Shown: positions 1 to 8,047 of the stretch, piece after piece
Numbering within the stretch: position 1 is the first letter of the stretch
How the letters are laid out: each line of letters begins with the position of its first letter
NCBI GenBank assembly: GCA_964629875.1
Contig: CAZVRK010000015.1
Span: 1-48,903 of the forward strand
Direction: 5' to 3'
From: UBA3495 sp964629875
GTDB taxonomy: Bacteria > Chloroflexota > Dehalococcoidia > Lucifugimonadales > UBA3495
DNA length: 48,903 nucleotides
Translations under genes and position numbers: made by a program
The notes under the pieces: generated by a model
What the model was told of the DNA's origin: nothing
Databases searched by the model: none
The model's input: the letters and a program-made list of their open reading frames with translations, nothing else

Positions 1-551
1 CTAAGCATAAACGCCTCATATGACACAGGTCCACCTAACCCGACCGGTAACGAGGCAGTATCTACTGATTCAGGGCAACCTGGTTGATATGCCCAGGAAG
101 GAAACCCTGATTCGTGCAAATGACAGTGTCCGCATCTACCTTCCAGATGAAGGTTGTAGGGAAGAATTACGTTCAGCCCTTTGTCAGTTACAGAATAGCT
201 TCTACGACCTTCGTTTCCATCTAAATTCTCCCTATGATCACGGATGTAACCAGAAGTTTCCAGGAATGTACATAGACCCATGACTCGGTGTTCCCACACC
301 GGTTTCTGACGACTACTAACAACGGCCTCAGAAGGAAAAGCTTTGAAGAAGCCTCTGTCTCCAAGATAATCCTGAATTTCCTCTAGAAGCCAATCAATTG
401 ATATGGCTGACGGCTTGGTACCCACCAAGTTAGACGAACCCCAGATGGCTTCCTGTCTGGCCAATTCCAGAGCCAGGATCTCCAATATCATGTAAAGATA
501 AATAGACTGGGGAGCCCTCATAATTACATTTTCTTTAAGAGGATTAGTCAT
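1..551 (-). CDS. Winged-helix-like hypothetical protein, C-terminus off window edge
   Basis: An open minus-strand frame starts at ATG 551 and runs without a stop through position 1, about 183 codons. An AGGA element lies about 9 nt upstream of the ATG. The first 120 residues follow the same plan as the adjacent gene at 554-1042: an ILExxA helix near the N-terminus, a DYL segment, a WEHRV...L...GYI block and a YSVTDKGLNVI stretch. That plan resembles the winged-helix domain at the N-terminus of Mrr-type proteins, which is inferred from pattern only. The later part has a CGHCH cluster that could bind metal. Only 2 nt separate it from the upstream stop codon, so the pair is probably cotranscribed. 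Function is unknown. Confidence 0.7.
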   Translation of the reverse strand, partial: MTNPLKENVIMRAPQSIYLYMILEILALELARQEAIWGSSNLVGTKPSAISIDWLLEEIQDYLGDRGFFKAFPSEAVVSSRQKPVWEHRVMGLCTFLETSGYIRDHRENLDGNEGRRSYSVTDKGLNVILPYNLHLEGRCGHCHLHESGFPSWAYQPGCPESVDTASLPVGLGGPVSYEAFML

Positions 552-553
552 CT

Positions 554-1042
554 CTATTTCCTAACCCCATTATACTCGAAGCAGTTTACATAACTGTTCA
601 TTTCTGCAGGCAATTCGCTGCTATCGATTACTATACCCGTATCCCTGTTACCCAGAGTTATAGACCTATTACCTTCCGATATCAATGTACCAACCACTTC
701 TATACCGACAACTACTTCCATACCCTTATCCAGAATATTGTAATACGCTTCATCAGGTAATTGTCCATCCACTTTTTCAGAGTCAAGATCAATCCAGCCT
801 ATTCTAATCAATGAATCCAGTGTCCTGTTAAAACATCTGACCCAGTGTAGTACAGCGTCATTATCACGCTCGTATTCTCCAGGGTATATGGTTATCACAT
901 CATATTCTATTAACCTGGATGCGACATAATCGCGTATATTTTCTGCCGGTTGCTGAAGAGCACTTTTATCTGCTATGTGGGCAAAGGATTCCAATATGAG
1001 TATTGCGTATACATGTGGAGATAAGAACCTTGATAGCACCAT
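554..1042 (-). CDS. Winged-helix-like hypothetical protein, paralog of the next gene
   Basis: The product is 162 residues and starts at ATG 1042 behind a GGCGAGG stretch. No known family is recognised with certainty. Residues about 10-115 parallel the protein encoded at 1-551: an ILESFAHIA helix, an IRDYV segment, a Pro-Glu position, then a W..R...L..LI..GWID block and a YYNILDKGMEVV strand. This reads like a helix-turn-helix followed by a wing. The C-terminal 45 residues look beta-rich and are not shared with the neighbour. It lies downstream of purEK on the same strand with a 90-nt gap, so cotranscription is possible. A DNA-binding role is inference. Confidence 0.65.
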   Translation of the reverse strand: MVLSRFLSPHVYAILILESFAHIADKSALQQPAENIRDYVASRLIEYDVITIYPGEYERDNDAVLHWVRCFNRTLDSLIRIGWIDLDSEKVDGQLPDEAYYNILDKGMEVVVGIEVVGTLISEGNRSITLGNRDTGIVIDSSELPAEMNSYVNCFEYNGVRK

Positions 1043-1132
1043 GGATAATAAACCTCGCCTTCAGTCGCAATCAATATCGGAGGGGGCAAGATGAACAAAT
1101 TGACCTAGTTAGTACAGACTGATGCCGTATTT

Positions 1133-2290
1133 CTATCCTTTAGCCAAAACCTTATGGGTTTCAAGAGCTGCCGATAACAAGTCTTCCTGGGAAGGTCCAC
1201 TGAACAGTATATGACCCATTTTCCTACCAGGACGCACATCAGGTTTCCCGTACGAATAGATTCGTGCATTACGGTTTTTCATGATCCAATTTGTTGTATC
1301 TGCGTCAGTTAGATTTGTGTACTCTTCTCCCAGCACATTCAACAAGACCGACGGGGTAACCTGCTCAGGATTTACAAGTGGTAACCCTACCAGAGCCCTG
1401 ATCTGAAGTTCGTATTGAGACACTGTGAAAGAGTCTATTGTGTGATGTCCAGAATTATGCGGCCGCGGAGCAATTTCATTAACGAGAAGTTCTCCATTTT
1501 CCAGCAAAAACATCTCCACACAGAAAACTCCTGGTTCTCCGATATTCCTTATAACCTCTTCGGCAAGATCCTGAGCTCTTCTTGCAATTTCTGTGGACAT
1601 CCTGCCTGGGGATATGCTTATTCTCAAGATACCATTTTCATGAATATTCTCAGTTGGCGGAAATGTCACAAAGTTACTCTTACCGTCGAAGGCCACCACA
1701 GCTGACAGCTCAATTTTATAAGGGACTACCTGCTCAACAACCCAGGGACCATCGCCCTTCAGAATATTTTCAGTACTCGCGATATCCTGCGTATTTGATA
1801 TCCTCCATTGCCCATGACCGTCATATCCTAACGTCGCAGTTTTTACTATCCAGGGAAGCTCTAACTGAACTGATCCTAATTCCGAAGGTTTTTCAATAAC
1901 AGCATATTTTGTTACTGGAATATGATGTTCTGTAAGGAAGTGTTTTTCCTTGGTCCTATCCTGCGCAAGGCCCAAACTTCGGCTTCCCGGTCTGACCCTG
2001 ATTAGTTGTTGCAGGCCATCAGTTAAGCTCACAGGTACATTTTCCCATTCGAGGGAAGCGCATACAGCCACTTCTGAAAATGATTTTAGGGTGTCTGGAT
2101 CATCAAAGGGTGCGTCGAATGACGCGCTGGCAAATCTCTTTGCCGGTGCATTTGGTGATGGGTCCCAGACTGCTACCTTGTACCCAAACCGTAGAGCAGC
2201 CTCAGCAAAAAACCCTCCAATCTGACCACCACCAAGCATTCCCAGGGTACTACCTAAAGGAATGATCGAACTTTCATCTCCGGTTTTCAA
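1133..2290 (-). CDS. purK: N5-carboxyaminoimidazole ribonucleotide synthase
   Basis: PurK carboxylates AIR with ATP and bicarbonate to give N5-CAIR in de novo purine synthesis. The 385-residue protein is normal in length. It opens with a Rossmann-like GMLGGGQIGGF loop (about 17-27) and carries ATP-grasp features: a WIVKTATLGYDGHGQW lid segment, a VVEQVVP strand, and the catalytic C-terminal block EMFLLENGELLVNEIAPRPHNSGHHTID. The start is a TTG that overlaps the purE stop by 4 nt (TTGA), indicating translational coupling. No better in-frame start lies before the nucleotide-binding loop. PurK and PurE act on consecutive steps. Confidence 0.96.
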   Translation of the reverse strand: MKTGDESSIIPLGSTLGMLGGGQIGGFFAEAALRFGYKVAVWDPSPNAPAKRFASASFDAPFDDPDTLKSFSEVAVCASLEWENVPVSLTDGLQQLIRVRPGSRSLGLAQDRTKEKHFLTEHHIPVTKYAVIEKPSELGSVQLELPWIVKTATLGYDGHGQWRISNTQDIASTENILKGDGPWVVEQVVPYKIELSAVVAFDGKSNFVTFPPTENIHENGILRISISPGRMSTEIARRAQDLAEEVIRNIGEPGVFCVEMFLLENGELLVNEIAPRPHNSGHHTIDSFTVSQYELQIRALVGLPLVNPEQVTPSVLLNVLGEEYTNLTDADTTNWIMKNRNARIYSYGKPDVRPGRKMGHILFSGPSQEDLLSAALETHKVLAKG

Positions 2291-2799
2291 ATCGATCCCC
2301 GTGACTCCGGATTCAATAATACAGTTTCAGTCAGGTTGGTCCGCCAATTTCTCAGCCTTTCTCTTAATTCGTCATCCTGAACAGCCAGTATCTCGGCCGC
2401 TAGAATCGCAGCATTCTCAGCGCCTCCAATGGCAACCGTGGCAACAGGGACGCCTCTTGGCATCTGCACTATGGAAAGTAGCGAATCCATTCCTTTGAGA
2501 TGTTCTAAAGGTACTGGTACTCCGATTATCGGGAGGATGGTTTTGGCAGCAAGCATACCCGGTAAATGTGCAGCTCCGCCCGCCCCAGCTATGATTACCT
2601 TTATCCCTCTATCCTCAGCAGATTCGGCATATTCAAATAACCAGTCAGGGGTTCGGTGAGCGGATACAACTCTGAGTTCGCTCTCTACCTCAAGTTCTTC
2701 CAGAAGATCAACAGCCTTTCTCAAAATTGGGAAATCAGAAGTGCTGCCGCCAACTATACCAACTGAAGGTTTCCCCTCTTTCCCAGCATTCGTAGACAT
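2287..2799 (-). CDS. purE: N5-CAIR mutase (AIR carboxylase catalytic subunit)
   Basis: PurE converts the PurK product N5-CAIR to CAIR. The class I signature is present: VGIVGGSTSDFP near the N-terminus, then VVSAHRTPDW, and GAGGAAHLPGMLAAKT. The frame is open further upstream, but that extension would run through the tRNA-Val gene. The start is therefore taken as ATG 2799, preceded by GAGGAG at good spacing, giving 170 residues, the usual family size. It overlaps purK by 4 nt. The tRNA-Val gene ends only about 50 nt upstream, so purEK may be read from the tRNA promoter as well. Confidence 0.96.
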   Translation of the reverse strand: MSTNAGKEGKPSVGIVGGSTSDFPILRKAVDLLEELEVESELRVVSAHRTPDWLFEYAESAEDRGIKVIIAGAGGAAHLPGMLAAKTILPIIGVPVPLEHLKGMDSLLSIVQMPRGVPVATVAIGGAENAAILAAEILAVQDDELRERLRNWRTNLTETVLLNPESRGSI

Positions 2800-2852
2800 T
2801 CCAATCTCCTCACTCACGACTTTTACCGTGGCAGGCCTCGTCGATAATAAAG

Positions 2853-2929
2853 TGGTGGGCAGTACTGGATTCGAACCAGTGACCTCTTGCGTGTAAAGCA
2901 AGCGCTCTAACCAACTGAGCTAACCGCCC
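2853..2929 (-). tRNA. tRNA-Val (anticodon TAC)
   Basis: On the minus strand a full cloverleaf folds with a GGGCGGT/ACTGCCC acceptor stem (one G-T pair). The anticodon arm is CTTGC-TTTACAC-GCAAG, giving anticodon TAC, and the T arm is ACTGG-TTCGAAT-CCAGT. The discriminator is A and CCA is encoded. It is the last tRNA of a four-gene cluster and lies just upstream of purE. Confidence 0.97.
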
Positions 2930-2941
2930 TTATACAAAAAA

Positions 2942-3017
2942 TGGTGCGCTTGGCGGGATTCGAACCCACGACTTCTACCTCCGCAGGGTAGCGCTCTATC
3001 CGCTGAGCTACAAGCGC
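2942..3017 (-). tRNA. tRNA-Arg (anticodon GCG)
   Basis: The minus-strand cloverleaf has a GCGCTTG/CAAGCGC acceptor, an anticodon arm CTACC-CTGCGGA-GGTAG and a GTGGG-TTCGAAT-CCCGC T arm, with CCA encoded. Position 33 is T, so the anticodon is GCG, which reads CGC. Most bacteria instead read CGU/CGC with an ACG tRNA edited to inosine. A TATAAT-like hexamer at 3042-3037 could be an internal promoter but has no convincing -35. Confidence 0.96.
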
Positions 3018-3075
3018 ATAAACCAAATACCTTTACATTATACTTCCCGAGTCCATATGTTACACGTCTCTATAT

Positions 3076-3162
3076 TGGTGCCGAGGGAGGGATTTGAACC
3101 CACACGTCCGTAATGGACACTGCGCTCTGAACGCAGCGCGTCTGCCGTTTCGCCACCTCGGC
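3076..3162 (-). tRNA. tRNA-Leu (anticodon CAG)
   Basis: A class II tRNA with a GCCGAGG/CCTCGGC acceptor and an anticodon arm CTGCG-TTCAGAG-CGCAG (anticodon CAG). It has the long variable arm expected of tRNA-Leu (GTCC-ATTAC-GGAC), a TTCAAAT T loop and an encoded CCA. Confidence 0.97.
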
Positions 3163-3193
3163 CTGTATAACATCCTGAACATCAATATATTAA

Positions 3194-3269
3194 TGGTGGG
3201 CGATGGAGGATTTGAACCTCCGACCTCCTCGGTGTGAACGAGGCGCTCTAACCCCTGAGCTAACCGCCC
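3194..3269 (-). tRNA. tRNA-Val (anticodon CAC)
   Basis: First gene of the minus-strand tRNA cluster. The acceptor is GGGCGGT/ATCGCCC, the anticodon arm is CCTCG-TTCACAC-CGAGG (anticodon CAC), and CCA is encoded. With the TAC isoacceptor 265 bases away, the cluster carries two valine tRNAs. A promoter lies immediately upstream. Confidence 0.96.
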
Positions 3270-3285
3270 TTTTCAGGCTTGAACA

Positions 3286-3314
3286 ATTATAGGGAGCGCC
3301 ATAGACCTTAGCAA
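3286..3314 (-). promoter_or_regulatory. Sigma-70-type promoter for the tRNA cluster
   Basis: On the minus strand, a -35 element TTGCTA (3314-3309) is followed after 17 nt by a perfect TATAAT (3291-3286). The expected start of transcription is about 10 nt before the first tRNA-Val gene, as is usual for a stable-RNA operon. Confidence 0.75.
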
Positions 3315-3351
3315 CCCTGTGTAGACTTCAGAGACTCACACCCACCATTGT

Positions 3352-4617
3352 TTATTGTTCCAGTTCCAATCCGCTGGACTTTACATAACCATTTCGGAAC
3401 ATCCATAGAGCAACCGATGAGGCAAAAAGCACTACTATAATTCCGCATATACCAATGGTTAGTGAAACCCCTATACCTTCTGCAAGGGCCCCCATCATCA
3501 GGCTTCCTATTGCTGTAGAACCCCAGGTGAGTTGGTGTAAACTCATCACCCTGCCCCTGTATTGGTCTTCAGACAGGGTTTGCATCATCGTAGTATTCAT
3601 AGTGCCAAACACAACCCTTAGGCCACCTAGACACGCCAGCAATATCATGGCCATCACTACCGTTGATACTAACCCCAGTGCAGCCAACGTTATTCCAAAC
3701 CCTATGACACCAACAAAGACATTGTACGAAGGTCTGACTCTTGTACCCAATATAGCGATCGTCAGTGTAGCGCAGATACCACCTATACCCTCTGCCAGGA
3801 GTATCCGGCTATACGTAGTTACTCCCCCAGTTAGTACATCATCCGCAAATGCAGGGAGCAGCGCCTCAAAAGAAGTGCCGAACATTCCCATTACTATCCC
3901 CAGTAGTATCAAAATCAACAGCGCCCGATATCCCAAAACGTATTTCAGACCTTCCAGGACCCCCTGGGCAATATTATTGGTATTAGGAATCTGGACATGA
4001 TAGGCAGGGTTCATAACCAGAAGAAAAACCACCGTTAAAATATATGCGGCCCCTATTATGAAAAAGATTCCCTCGATACCCCACAGTGCCACCAATGACC
4101 CAAAGAATGCCGGACCGATCACAGCTGCGCCACCAAACACGAAAGAATACATGGCAATGCCACCAGCCAGGTGCTCCCTGGGCAACAGGCTAGGCATCAT
4201 GGCAGATCTGGAAGGGATATCAAATGACAGCAATATACCTGTAACCACTGAGATCGCTATCACATGCCATGGCGCGATGACATCCATAACTATCAGAACG
4301 CCCGTAAGAAAAGCCAATCCCGCAAACAGGAACCGGGTGAATTGAAGTAACTTCAGACGGTTGACACGATCAGCAAGTGCTCCGCCCCAAACCGACAGTA
4401 TCAGCACGGGAGCCAATGTAGCCGTATTAGTCAGACCCACTAATAGAGGAGAATCGGTCAGCGAATGCATCAGCCACAAGCGACCATATACCAAGGCCCA
4501 CATTCCAATATTAGAAAAAGCTGCTGCTATCCAGAAGTACCGATACTCCCGGTATCCAAATACTACAAAACTGGATTGAGCAAAAAACCCATCCGCACCG
4601 AAAAGCCGTAAATTCAT
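3352..4617 (-). CDS. MFS transporter, MFS_3 (EntS-like) group
   Basis: A 421-residue polytopic membrane protein of about 12 predicted helices. Features of the enterobactin-exporter-like MFS_3 group are visible: an N-terminal F..YREYRYFW segment before helix 1, the loop 2-3 motif GGALADRVNRLKLL, and helix-rich halves joined by a short cytoplasmic segment. Late in the chain, QYRGRVMSLHQLTWG matches the RGRV motif typical of the second half. These proteins are usually proton-driven exporters of drugs or siderophores, but the substrate here cannot be told. A second, distantly similar copy is at 28382-29653. It starts at ATG 4617 and stands alone. Confidence 0.88.
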   Translation of the reverse strand: MNLRLFGADGFFAQSSFVVFGYREYRYFWIAAAFSNIGMWALVYGRLWLMHSLTDSPLLVGLTNTATLAPVLILSVWGGALADRVNRLKLLQFTRFLFAGLAFLTGVLIVMDVIAPWHVIAISVVTGILLSFDIPSRSAMMPSLLPREHLAGGIAMYSFVFGGAAVIGPAFFGSLVALWGIEGIFFIIGAAYILTVVFLLVMNPAYHVQIPNTNNIAQGVLEGLKYVLGYRALLILILLGIVMGMFGTSFEALLPAFADDVLTGGVTTYSRILLAEGIGGICATLTIAILGTRVRPSYNVFVGVIGFGITLAALGLVSTVVMAMILLACLGGLRVVFGTMNTTMMQTLSEDQYRGRVMSLHQLTWGSTAIGSLMMGALAEGIGVSLTIGICGIIVVLFASSVALWMFRNGYVKSSGLELEQ

Positions 4618-4859
4618 TTTACGGGCACCTGCACCTCGTTAAAAGCTACAAAACGCGCTATGGCGATCTGAGAGCCTTGCAATTTTGTAACTCCACGAAC
4701 TATACGACAAACCAACTCGAAATGACAGATTCATCGAACAAAGTCAGTATAACCTGTGGGTTACTCAAAAATATGTATATTTATATTATGTAAACAACTC
4801 CATCAGGGCTAAGCTTACATAACGTACGTTGTGCGAACCAAATAATCTGAAATTTCAAA

Positions 4860-5978
4860 TCAGTCGCTAGCTTGTTCTACTTCTTGCTCTTCATCAATCA
4901 TATCGTCAAGCTCAAGAAGTGACCCCTCGATTTCATCAAGCAATCTATCTAGATTCCATTTTTTTCTGGCTGACACGAAAACAGTAGGGTATTTGTCCGA
5001 GGTTGGTATAAAGGACGCCTGTGTATCCGTCGCGTTGGATTCTACCAGATCCATTTTGTTCATAACTAGTATTCTGGGCTTGCCACCAAGCCCTAGGTCA
5101 TTTAGGGTATCATCTACTACCTGTGCTTGTTCTGGTGCTTTGGAATGGGTCACGTCTATAACATGCACTAATACGTCAGAACCCTGTAGCTCTTCCAGGG
5201 TAGCCCGAAAAGCGGCTACGACAGTCGGAGACAATTTCTGAATAAAACCTACCGTATCGCTAAGAAGCAGATCTCCTCCAGATGCTAATCTAAGCTTTCT
5301 GGTCACCGTATCTAAAGTCGAGAACAGTTGGTCCTGTGCTATTACATCTGAAGAGCTAAGCGCATTGAATAGCGTGCTCTTACCAGCATTGGTATATCCA
5401 ACAAGGGTTGCCATAGGGAGGCCCGCACGTTTCCTACGTTCCATGTGCAGGTCACGTCTTTGCCTAACTTTGTCTAATTCCTGTTCGATTTTCTGTATAT
5501 GTTTTCTTATGATTCGACGGTCTGTTTCCAACTGGGTTTCCCCTGGGCCTCTCGTACCTATACCCCCGCCCAGTCTTTCCAGATGCGACCACTGTCCGAC
5601 AAGTCTAGGTAACAAATATTGATGTTGGGCCAATTCCACTTGCAATTTACCTTCATGTGTTTGCGCGTGTCGACCGAATACATCAAGTATCAGAGCCGTC
5701 CTATCTATCACCTTGCATTGTAATGCCGACTCGAGGTTTCTTTGTTGAGTCGGGGTAAGCTCGTCGTCAAAAATTACGACATCAGCGTTTTGTTCTTCCC
5801 TCAGATCTCGTATTTCTTCTACTTTTCCCTTTCCGACGTAAGTAGTAGTAAGGCGATCAGCCTTTTGACTTATCTGACCGACTACTTCAGCATCCGCAGA
5901 GTTAGTCAGGTAGGCAAGTTCAGCCAAAGTGTCTGTCAATTCCCACGAATGCCTTCTATCTTTTATTTCGACAGCCAC
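4860..5978 (-). CDS. hflX: Ribosome-associated GTPase HflX
   Basis: HflX splits stalled or stressed ribosomes. The N-terminal HflX domain shows TTYVGKGKVEEIRDL, VIFDDELTPTQQRNL and ALILDVFGRHAQTHEGKLQVELAQ. The linker has the family GGGIGTRGPGETQLETDRR motif, followed by the G domain: P-loop GYTNAGKST, G3 SDTVGFI, G4 NKMD and G5 VSARK. The only standard start is GTG 5978, but the frame is open upstream to a TAG at 6035-6033, and the upstream codons encode REKEKAVL, which completes the first conserved strand of the family. Translation probably begins upstream, perhaps at ATA 6014 behind AGGAGA. It directly follows the aminotransferase stop codon. Confidence 0.94.
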   Translation of the reverse strand: MAVEIKDRRHSWELTDTLAELAYLTNSADAEVVGQISQKADRLTTTYVGKGKVEEIRDLREEQNADVVIFDDELTPTQQRNLESALQCKVIDRTALILDVFGRHAQTHEGKLQVELAQHQYLLPRLVGQWSHLERLGGGIGTRGPGETQLETDRRIIRKHIQKIEQELDKVRQRRDLHMERRKRAGLPMATLVGYTNAGKSTLFNALSSSDVIAQDQLFSTLDTVTRKLRLASGGDLLLSDTVGFIQKLSPTVVAAFRATLEELQGSDVLVHVIDVTHSKAPEQAQVVDDTLNDLGLGGKPRILVMNKMDLVESNATDTQASFIPTSDKYPTVFVSARKKWNLDRLLDEIEGSLLELDDMIDEEQEVEQASD

Positions 5979-6032
5979 TAGAACCGCTTTTTCTTTCTCA
6001 CGGGATGTTGATATCGTTCTCCTAGGTATAAC

Positions 6033-6965
6033 CTAACCTCCCTTAGGCGTCGGCACTGTCCAATTTTCGATCCTCTGACATCCTTTCTCAACTTGTTCAT
6101 CGGGTGTAGTTAAGGACAATCGGATGTACCCTTCCCCGAACTCTCCATAACTTGACCCAGGTGTAACAACTATATCCATATCTTCTAACAACTTCGCAGC
6201 AAACTCTGCTGAGGTAAAACCTTCTGGAATTCTGGCCCATATATATAGGCTAGACTCAGGCACATCAACCGATAGGCCAATAGACCTAACTGCCTTGATG
6301 ACCCTGTCGCGACGTCGCTCATAGATAGCTATATTATCGTCAATACAGTCCTGTGGTCCTGTTAGAGCCTCCATAGCCATCTCTTGAACTGCTTGCGGAA
6401 TTCCAGAATCCAGATTGGCTTTGATTTGAAATAGCGCTTTTATCATATCTGCATTCCCTACCGCCATCCCAACTCGCCATCCCGTCATATTGTATGTCTT
6501 TGACAAGGAGTGGAATTCTATCCCGATATCCTTTGCTCCCTCAACCTGCAACAGGCTAACCGATTTATAACCTTCATAACCTACTTCACTATAAGCGGCA
6601 TCGTGTAGAAGAGCTATATCATTATCCCTACAATATGCAACCGCAGCGGCTAATTCCTCTATTGATGCTACTGCACTGGTAGGGTTATTTGGATAATTCA
6701 ACCACATAACTTTAGCAGCTTTAGCTATCTCTTCTGGTATATCACTATAAACCGGCAACCATCCNNNNNNNNNNNNNNNNNNNNNNNNNNNNNNNNNNNN
6801 NNNNNNNNNNNNNNNNNNNNNNNNNNNNNNNNNNNNNNNNNNNNNNNNNNNNNNNNNNNNNNNNGTAACTACATCAGCTCCCGCAGCTCTTTTCTCAGCA
6901 ATAATCCTTGATATTTCTACAAACGGATAAGGTGCTAATTTTCCTAGTCGACTAGAGAACTCCAT
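6033..6965 (-). CDS. dapL: LL-diaminopimelate aminotransferase-like class I/II enzyme, interrupted by assembly gap
   Basis: A PLP-dependent fold-type I aminotransferase. It matches the DapL type: an N-terminal SRLGKLAPYPFVEISR, then WLNYPNNPTSAVA, LLHDAAYSEVGYEG, the PLP-lysine block FHSLSKTYNMTGWRVG and a C-terminal YIRLSLTTPDEQ. DapL makes LL-diaminopimelate from tetrahydrodipicolinate, and the neighbour dapF uses that product, which supports the assignment. A run of 100 N replaces the stretch between ADVV and GWLP. Family length (about 390 residues) implies roughly 115 residues are missing there, so the gap size is nominal and the reading through it is not real. A general aspartate-type aminotransferase is the alternative. 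Confidence 0.85.
   Translation of the reverse strand: MEFSSRLGKLAPYPFVEISRIIAEKRAAGADVVXXXXXXXXXXXXXXXXXXXXXXXXXXXXXXXXXXGWLPVYSDIPEEIAKAAKVMWLNYPNNPTSAVASIEELAAAVAYCRDNDIALLHDAAYSEVGYEGYKSVSLLQVEGAKDIGIEFHSLSKTYNMTGWRVGMAVGNADMIKALFQIKANLDSGIPQAVQEMAMEALTGPQDCIDDNIAIYERRRDRVIKAVRSIGLSVDVPESSLYIWARIPEGFTSAEFAAKLLEDMDIVVTPGSSYGEFGEGYIRLSLTTPDEQVEKGCQRIENWTVPTPKGG
6765..6864. other. Assembly gap (100 N) inside the dapL-like gene
   Basis: Exactly 100 N, the conventional placeholder for a scaffold gap of unknown size. Comparison with the usual DapL length suggests the true missing DNA is nearer 350 nt. Confidence 0.98.
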
Positions 6966-6994
6966 TTGCCCGTTCCTTTAATCAAAATATGACT

Positions 6995-7837
6995 TTAATC
7001 CCAATCTCCGCTAAACACTTCCTCAGCAGGACCTTCTAAAAATACTTCGCCTACCCCATCCCATTCTATCGTCAAAATACCACCTGGCAGCGTTATGTTA
7101 ACCCTGTCTGCGGTATGTCCTAATAACCGAGATACAACAGCTATGCCACATGCCCCTGTTCCGCAAGCCAATGTTTCTCCTGAGCCCCTTTCCCAGACAC
7201 GCGCAGTCAAATTACACTCATCAACGATATTCACTATTTCAAAATTGACTCTCCGAGGAAACATATCATTGTGCTCTACTACAGGACCTATGCTGTGAAG
7301 AGGAAAATCCCGTACAGGTTCCTCAATGAACGTCACAGCATGAGGATTACCCATAGATACAAAGCCCATGTGAAAATTACGGCCGCTGATAGATACAGGA
7401 TAATTAGTGACCGGACTTATACAATTCATATCCACAACTACGGGGACATCGTGTGGTGAGAATATAGGCTTACCCATAGATACTCGTGCTGCTACGACAA
7501 TCCCATCTTCTCTTATCGGTACGATATCCCTTATACCAGCCAGGGTCTCGACTTGTAGTTTTCCTTCCGTACTGGGGACGATCCCCTTATCCAGCGAATA
7601 TTTGGCGAAGCATCTTATACCGTTGCCGCACATTTCGCCCTCAGATCCGTCTGAGTTAAACATACGCATTTTCAAATCGGCTATATCGGAGGTTTGGATT
7701 AAAATTATCCCGTCGCTCCCCACGCCAAAATGCCTATTACTCATATCAATGGCTAGGCGTCCCCAATCCTTCTCCATATAGCGTGCGTCAATGTACAAAT
7801 AATCGTTACCCGCACCTTGCATTTTCGTAAATTTCAC
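6995..7837 (-). CDS. dapF: Diaminopimelate epimerase
   Basis: DapF interconverts LL- and meso-diaminopimelate for lysine and, where present, peptidoglycan. Both catalytic cysteines are visible: Cys70 in EMCGNGIRCFAKY and Cys225 in GETLACGTGACG. The N-terminal KMQGAGNDYLYID and the internal MGNPHAV motif are also standard. Length is 280 residues, normal for the family. The start is GTG 7837, preceded by GGAGTGAA. The 29-nt gap to the dapL-like gene downstream suggests one transcript carrying consecutive lysine-pathway steps. Confidence 0.96.
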   Translation of the reverse strand: MKFTKMQGAGNDYLYIDARYMEKDWGRLAIDMSNRHFGVGSDGIILIQTSDIADLKMRMFNSDGSEGEMCGNGIRCFAKYSLDKGIVPSTEGKLQVETLAGIRDIVPIREDGIVVAARVSMGKPIFSPHDVPVVVDMNCISPVTNYPVSISGRNFHMGFVSMGNPHAVTFIEEPVRDFPLHSIGPVVEHNDMFPRRVNFEIVNIVDECNLTARVWERGSGETLACGTGACGIAVVSRLLGHTADRVNITLPGGILTIEWDGVGEVFLEGPAEEVFSGDWD

Positions 7838-7947
7838 AATGAATTCACTCCGAATAAATAAACGGGGGAGAGGGTAATTGTATCATAGAGACACTTAGGA
7901 ATAAGTCGTAGAAAGCAAACGTATTGCTTTAACTGATACGTCAGAAT

Positions 7948-8047
7948 NNNNNNNNNNNNNNNNNNNNNNNNNNNNNNNNNNNNNNNNNNNNNNNNNNNNN
8001 NNNNNNNNNNNNNNNNNNNNNNNNNNNNNNNNNNNNNNNNNNNNNNN
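7948..8047. other. Assembly gap (100 N) removing the end of miaA
   Basis: A second run of exactly 100 N. It hides the C-terminal part of miaA and possibly more, so the distance between miaA and dapF is unknown. Confidence 0.98.

Noticed and set aside
2800..2901. N-terminal extension of purE back to 2901.
   Set aside because: It would be translated from the tRNA-Val gene. The ribosome site and homology both point to ATG 2799.
3455..4000. A 181-codon plus-strand frame opposite the first MFS transporter.
   Set aside because: A mirror frame of a hydrophobic gene, rich in Pro/Ser/Thr/Ile, as expected from the complement of membrane-protein codons.
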